A stretch of DNA of 64,000 bases from Streptomyces sp. NBC_00440 (GTDB taxonomy: Bacteria > Actinomycetota > Actinomycetes > Streptomycetales > Streptomycetaceae), in contig NZ_CP107921.1 in assembly GCF_036014215.1 (NCBI RefSeq), positions 977,501-1,041,500 of the forward strand. The letters are read 5' to 3'. The notes below the pieces were generated by a model, which had not been told where the DNA came from, ran no database searches, and saw nothing but the letters and a program-made list of their open reading frames with translations. Within the stretch, counting starts at the first letter, position 1. Every line of letters begins with the position of its first letter. Made by a program: the position numbers and the translations under genes. Positions 59,996 through 64,000 of the stretch are shown piece by piece.

Positions 59996-60927
59996 GACGG
60001 GACCTCCTGGGTGCGCGGGGCGGCCGGTGTCGGGGCCGGCCGGGCAGCCGCCCCGGCGCGCCGGTCGACCTGGCGGACGAGGCTGCGCCGTGCTGCCTTG
60101 AGACGGGGGTTGGCGATCTCGTCGATGCCGAAGTTCACCAGACCGGCGGCCAGGCCGAGCAGGGCGATGCAAGCTCCCGGCGGCACGAACCACCACCACA
60201 TTCCGCGCAGCAACGCCGACTGCTGGTTGGCCTGCTGGATCATCGTGCCCCAGCTGACCGCGTCAGGGCTTGTGATGCCGAGAAAGGCGAGCCCGGCCTC
60301 GGCGAGTACCGCCCCGACCACCGCATGCAGGAACATCGCGGAGATCCAGCCGGCCAGGTGCGGCATCGCCTCGACCCAGACCAGACGCCATCGGCGCTCA
60401 CCGAGCATGCGCATCGCCATGATGAAGTCCCGCCGGCGCAGGCTCAGGGTCTGCGCCCGCAGGGTACGCGCGCCACCGGGCCAGCCGAAGAAGCCGATGA
60501 GGAGCCCGATCATCAGCACCCCGCCGCCCTGCAGATATCCGGCGACAACGAGGATCAGCGGGAAGACGGGGACGACCAGGAAGAGGTTCGTCAGAAAGTT
60601 GGCGAATCCGTCGGCGTGGCCGCCCGCGAACGTACCGATGACTCCCACCAGTACCGCGATGGCGGTGCTGATGGTCCCGGCGATCAGCCCGACCGTGATC
60701 GAGCCGCGGGTTCCGACGAGGAGCTGCGCGAGGACGTCCTCCCCACCGGTCGTCGTGCCCAGCCAGTGCGCCGTGGAGGGCGGCTGCTGGATGGCCGTGT
60801 AGTCGATGGCGTGCGGGTCCAGGCCGAGGAGTGCGTCGAGGCCGGGGCCGAAGATCGCGAACAGGCCGTACAGGCACAGGATCGCGAGGCCCGTGCGGAC
60901 CTTCCAGCTGTGCAGGAAGTCCTTCAT
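59992..60927 (-). CDS. oligopeptide/nickel ABC transporter permease, DppC type
   Basis: A 311-residue permease with an N-terminal membrane anchor (GLAILCLYGLFAIFGPGLDAL) and about five further segments. The DppC-type loop GTTTGGEDVLAQLLVGTRGS and the ATPase-contact EAA loop MRMLGERRWRLVWVEAMPHL are present. The C-terminal tail is Arg/Pro/Ala-rich and longer than usual. The upstream permease ends 3 bases before its ATG. Confidence 0.93.
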   Translation of the reverse strand: MKDFLHSWKVRTGLAILCLYGLFAIFGPGLDALLGLDPHAIDYTAIQQPPSTAHWLGTTTGGEDVLAQLLVGTRGSITVGLIAGTISTAIAVLVGVIGTFAGGHADGFANFLTNLFLVVPVFPLILVVAGYLQGGGVLMIGLLIGFFGWPGGARTLRAQTLSLRRRDFIMAMRMLGERRWRLVWVEAMPHLAGWISAMFLHAVVGAVLAEAGLAFLGITSPDAVSWGTMIQQANQQSALLRGMWWWFVPPGACIALLGLAAGLVNFGIDEIANPRLKAARRSLVRQVDRRAGAAARPAPTPAAPRTQEVPS

Positions 60928-60930
60928 GGT

Positions 60931-62031
60931 TCAGCTCACCTCCCGGGTGCGCGGGTCGAGCAGGGTGTACAGGGAGTCCGCGACGAAGTTGGTGAACAGG
61001 GTCGCCAGGGTCACGAGCAGGAAAACCGCCTGCATCAGGGGGTAGTCCCGCTTGTCGATGGCGTCGAACAGCAGGAATCCGATACCGGGGTAGGAGAAGA
61101 CCATCTCGGTGAGCAGGGAGCCGCCGACGACAGAACCGAGAGCCAGGGCGAAGCTGGTGAAGCTGGGCAGGATCGCGTTGCGGGCGCCGTAGCGGGTCAT
61201 CACCCGCCAGGGGGACAGCCCCTTGGCGCGCCCGAGCTGGACGTAGTCCTCGCTGACTGTGGTGACCGTCATGTTGCGCATGCCCACCAGCCAGCTTCCG
61301 GCGGAGGCGAGGACGATCGTCGCCACCGGCAGAGTTCCGTAGTGCAGCACGCTCAGGACGTAGCCGATCGATCCGGGAGTCGCGTCGGGTGCGTACCCGC
61401 CGGAGAGCGGGAACCAGCGCAGCTTGAAGCCGAGGAACCACACCGCGAGCAGGGCGATCCAGAAGTACGGCACGGAGGTGGTGAACATCGCGAGCGGGGC
61501 CATCACCGAGTCGGCGAGGCGCCCGGGCCGCCATCCGGCGACGACGCCGAGGACGATCCCGATGACGAAGGCGAGGACTGTGGAGATCCCGGCCAGCATC
61601 AGGGTCCAGGGAAGGCCCGTCATGATCAGGTCGGAGACGGGCACGGGGAACCGGCTCACGGAGACGCCGAGGTTCAGATGCGCGAGGTTGCCGAGGTAGT
61701 CGGCGTACTGCTGGAACAGGTTCGCTTTCGGGTCGCCGAACAGGGCCCGGATGTTGTCGATGGCCCCCGGCGGCAGCGGCTCTCCCCCGGAGGTCTTCTG
61801 GAACTGGCGGAGAATTACCTCCGCGGGGTCGCCGGGCATCAGGCGCGGAATGAGGAAGTTCGCGGTGATCGCGGCCCAGGCGGCGACCAGGTAGAAGCCG
61901 AGTCGTCTGCGCAGCGGCCGCCACCGGCCGGAGAAACGGTGGCGCCGGGGCGCTGCGGCCGGAGCAGGAGGGGTCCCGGCCGCGGCGGAGGGGGCAGCGG
62001 AGGGGTTCTCCTCCGCGGTGCATTCGGTCAT
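60931..62031 (-). CDS. oligopeptide/nickel ABC transporter permease, DppB type
   Basis: A 366-residue permease with six membrane segments and the DppB-type features LGFYLVAAWAAITANFLIPRLMPGDP and EDYVQLGRAKGLSPWRVMTR (EAA loop). The N-terminal about 35 residues are Ala/Pro-rich and cytoplasmic, unusual in length. It lies 16 bases downstream of the binding-protein gene and 3 bases before the DppC-type gene. Confidence 0.93.
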   Translation of the reverse strand: MTECTAEENPSAAPSAAAGTPPAPAAAPRRHRFSGRWRPLRRRLGFYLVAAWAAITANFLIPRLMPGDPAEVILRQFQKTSGGEPLPPGAIDNIRALFGDPKANLFQQYADYLGNLAHLNLGVSVSRFPVPVSDLIMTGLPWTLMLAGISTVLAFVIGIVLGVVAGWRPGRLADSVMAPLAMFTTSVPYFWIALLAVWFLGFKLRWFPLSGGYAPDATPGSIGYVLSVLHYGTLPVATIVLASAGSWLVGMRNMTVTTVSEDYVQLGRAKGLSPWRVMTRYGARNAILPSFTSFALALGSVVGGSLLTEMVFSYPGIGFLLFDAIDKRDYPLMQAVFLLVTLATLFTNFVADSLYTLLDPRTREVS

Positions 62032-62047
62032 GGCGCGGTCCTTGTTC

Positions 62048-63727
62048 CTATTCGGCCGGCTTGAGGTGCTGGAGGGTCAGGGTGAAGTCCGGTCCGTTGA
62101 TGAAGTGCGGGACGTAGTTGTCGACGCCGGGCTTGGGCCAGCCCTTCCAGCGGCTGGTGTTGATGTCCAGGAACCACACGCTCTGGAACAGCGGGCGCAG
62201 GGGCACCTGATCGGCGACGATCTTCTCCAGCTCGGCCGAGATCTCCTTGATCCGTGCCGGGTCGTCCGTCTCGCTCAGCCGGTGGAGGAGACGGTCGGTC
62301 TGCGGGTCCTTCCAGCGTTCGGTGTTGTCGAAGTTGGAGTTCTTGCCGATCGGCTGGGCGTACGAGCTGTCGAGCATGGCGGAGTAGGAGTTGAAGACCC
62401 CGGTGCCGCTCCCCGCATAGTTGAAGGCCATGCCGTAGTCGCCCTCGTTGACCTCGGGGTCGAAGCTGGAGGACTGCACCGGCAGCACCTTGACGTTCAG
62501 GCCGAGGGCCTGCTTCGCCTGGTCCGCGAAGCCGCGCGCGTACGCCTGCCAGTTGGCGTACTCCTGGATGATCTTCAGTTCCAGGGGATAGGACTTGCCG
62601 CCCTTGACGAGCTCGCCCTTCCTGACCGTGTAGCCACCGGCCTTGAGTTCCCTCTTGGCCAGCGCGATGTCCTGCCGGTTGACCTTGCCGCGGTACTCGC
62701 GGGCGATGACGTCGCCGTAGGCCTGCTCGTCGAGCCCGGTGATGTTCGCGGGTGCCTGGCCGGTGTCGTTGAGCGACAGCATCTTCCGGGCATCCACCGC
62801 CGCGGACAGGGCGCGCCGCACATGGACGTTGTTGTAAGGGGCGACGGCGTTGTTGAAGTACAGCGCCGTGCTGCCGCCCGTCGCGTACACCGCGTAGACG
62901 TTCGTCTTCGGGTCCCTCGCCACGAAGTCCTTGTCGGCGCCGGCCCATGCGGTCGTGGCCAGGTCGAGTTCGCCGGTGAGCATCTTGGGCTTGGTCGCGT
63001 CGCCGAGGACCGCCGGGATCTTGATGGCCGGTACGGCCACCCGGGCACCCCAGTAGTCGTCGCGGGCCTTGTAGGTGACCTGCTGGCTGTTGAAGTCGGC
63101 GAGGGTGTACGGCCCGGTACCGACCGGATTGTTGTTGGTCCAGGTCTTGAGGTCCTTGTGGGCCCACTGGTGCCGCGGAACGATGTCCAGACTGCCGGTC
63201 CCGAAGCTGCTGAGCTCGGAGTAGGCCGCGTGGTCCCAGGTGACCTTGACGGTCGAACCGTCCACCTTGGTCACCTTCTTGTAGGTGACGCCGGCGCGGT
63301 TGAGTTCGGGGTGCTCCAGCATGAGGCGCAGTGTGTAGACGACGTCGTCGGCGGTGAACTTCCTGCCGTCCGACCAGGCGACATCGGTGCGCAGGTGGAA
63401 GGTGAGTTCGGTGCCCTTGCTGTTCCAGTCGAAGGACTTGGCCAGCCAGGGGTCCGCCTTCGCGCCATGGGTGTAGTCGACGCGCACCAACGGTTCGAAG
63501 AGCAGTCGCAGCGCGGGGCTCTTGTCGCTGGCGGGTGAGTAGATGTTGAAGTTGCGGGCCCAGGTCGTGGCGGCATCGGCGGCCATGGTCAGCGACGCAG
63601 CACCGTTGCCGCCCGTGCCCCCGCTGATGTCAGTGGTCCCGCCGGTGCAGGCCCCGAGGCTTGCCACGAGGCAGACGGCCACCGCGAGGGTGTTCAGCCT
63701 GCGCCGACCGTTTCCGATGGACAACAC
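62048..63727 (-). CDS. oligopeptide-type ABC transporter substrate-binding lipoprotein (SBP family 5)
   Basis: A 559-residue exported lipoprotein and first gene of the importer operon. The signal ends with lipobox LGACTGG (Cys about residue 26). SBP family 5 signatures are LLFEPLVRVDYTHGAKADPWLAKSF and VAWSDGRKFTADDVVYTL, with the C-terminal NYVPHFINGPDF. The ligand may be a peptide, a sugar oligomer or nickel complex. GTG 63727 is fixed by AAGGAGG 5 bases upstream. Confidence 0.93.
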   Translation of the reverse strand: MLSIGNGRRRLNTLAVAVCLVASLGACTGGTTDISGGTGGNGAASLTMAADAATTWARNFNIYSPASDKSPALRLLFEPLVRVDYTHGAKADPWLAKSFDWNSKGTELTFHLRTDVAWSDGRKFTADDVVYTLRLMLEHPELNRAGVTYKKVTKVDGSTVKVTWDHAAYSELSSFGTGSLDIVPRHQWAHKDLKTWTNNNPVGTGPYTLADFNSQQVTYKARDDYWGARVAVPAIKIPAVLGDATKPKMLTGELDLATTAWAGADKDFVARDPKTNVYAVYATGGSTALYFNNAVAPYNNVHVRRALSAAVDARKMLSLNDTGQAPANITGLDEQAYGDVIAREYRGKVNRQDIALAKRELKAGGYTVRKGELVKGGKSYPLELKIIQEYANWQAYARGFADQAKQALGLNVKVLPVQSSSFDPEVNEGDYGMAFNYAGSGTGVFNSYSAMLDSSYAQPIGKNSNFDNTERWKDPQTDRLLHRLSETDDPARIKEISAELEKIVADQVPLRPLFQSVWFLDINTSRWKGWPKPGVDNYVPHFINGPDFTLTLQHLKPAE

Positions 63728-63905
63728 GATGTCCTCCTTGCGATACGGGAATGACGGGCACCCGGGCCACGGCGTCGGGGAGACGGAGCGGAACGGCAGC
63801 GGCGGCAACTCGTCCGGGCTGCGCCACTGCGCGGGTGAGCAGTGCCCGGACTGTACGAGATCGCTTCGGAACTCGGCCAGAAACTTGCTTCAACCGTTCA
63901 ACATC

Positions 63906-63924
63906 GATCATCCGGAGGATGATC
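63906..63924. promoter_or_regulatory. inverted repeat upstream of the importer operon
   Basis: GATCATCCGGAGGATGATC has perfect 8-bp arms around a 3-base centre, 179 bases before the binding-protein start. The rest of 63728-64000 shows no gene. The palindrome is a good operator candidate for the importer operon or for a gene beyond the window end. Confidence 0.45.
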
Positions 63925-64000
63925 AAAGCCGCCGCACGCTCGGGCCGTTGGGTCGTTCGTCCGCTGGGCGACGACCGTTCAACGGGCGACGACGACCGAA

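Overview
The window reads as a core-chromosome segment of a Streptomyces or a very close relative. The DNA is uniformly very GC-rich, and almost all genes end codons in G or C. Several genes are characteristic of the group: a four-gene conservon, the sporulation pair smeA-sffA, RbpA with a sigmaR-type promoter, and a GH18 chitinase with DasR-like sites. From memory, the order crr-ptsI ... smeA-sffA-mocR ... rbpA ... ppm ... acyl-CoA dehydrogenase-chitinase resembles the SCO1390-SCO1430 part of the S. coelicolor chromosome. No alignment was run.

Layout. 1-0.9 kb: the 5' end of a minus-strand 16S rRNA gene and its promoter/leader. 0.9-3.1 kb: general PTS genes crr and ptsI. 3.2-12.9 kb: metabolic and regulatory genes (hypothetical protein, MFS exporter with a divergent MocR-type regulator, acetoacetyl-CoA synthetase, GH31 glucosidase, Nudix hydrolase, VanX-like dipeptidase). 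13.0-15.7 kb: sulfonate/nitrate-type ABC importer. 16.0-18.1 kb: Mpo1-like protein and a DUF35/thiolase operon behind a palindromic operator. 18.2-22.4 kb: conservon cvnABCD. 22.8-30.7 kb: small membrane protein, a tandem-repeat scar and a three-gene SMC-like operon of the MukBEF/MksBEF/JetABC type without the JetD nuclease. 31.0-33.4 kb: 5-oxoprolinase pxpABC. 33.6-37.8 kb: HEAT-repeat gene behind a tiny Cys-rich uORF, ankyrin gene, smeA-sffA. 37.8-42.2 kb: MocR regulator, YczE-like protein, GDPD and UMF1-type transporter. 42.4-44.4 kb: rbpA, fxsA, polyprenol-phosphate mannosyltransferase. 44.9-51.6 kb: amidohydrolase, Lrp/AsnC regulator, phosphotransferase plus DUF7064-like pair, acyl-CoA dehydrogenase. 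51.7-53.9 kb: chitinase and TetR regulator. 54.2-57.8 kb: membrane Ser/Thr kinase, FHA protein and secreted beta-helix protein. 57.9-63.7 kb: five-gene oligopeptide/nickel-type ABC importer.

How the genes connect. EI and EIIA-Glc feed sugar uptake, and the chitinase promoter carries sites resembling those of DasR, the regulator known to link chitin/GlcNAc uptake to PTS genes. SmeA and SffA act at sporulation septa, and the SMC-like operon is a second probable DNA-organising machine. The DUF35/thiolase operon and the DUF7064/phosphotransferase operon lie 33 kb apart but share an almost identical 16-bp operator at the same distance from the start codon, which suggests one regulon. The items I find most worth following are that shared operator, the JetD-less SMC-like operon with unusual Walker motifs, the P-loop of SffA that lacks its lysine, and the poly-Cys uORF before the HEAT gene. 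I saw no phage, insertion sequence, CRISPR array, tRNA gene or biosynthetic cluster.
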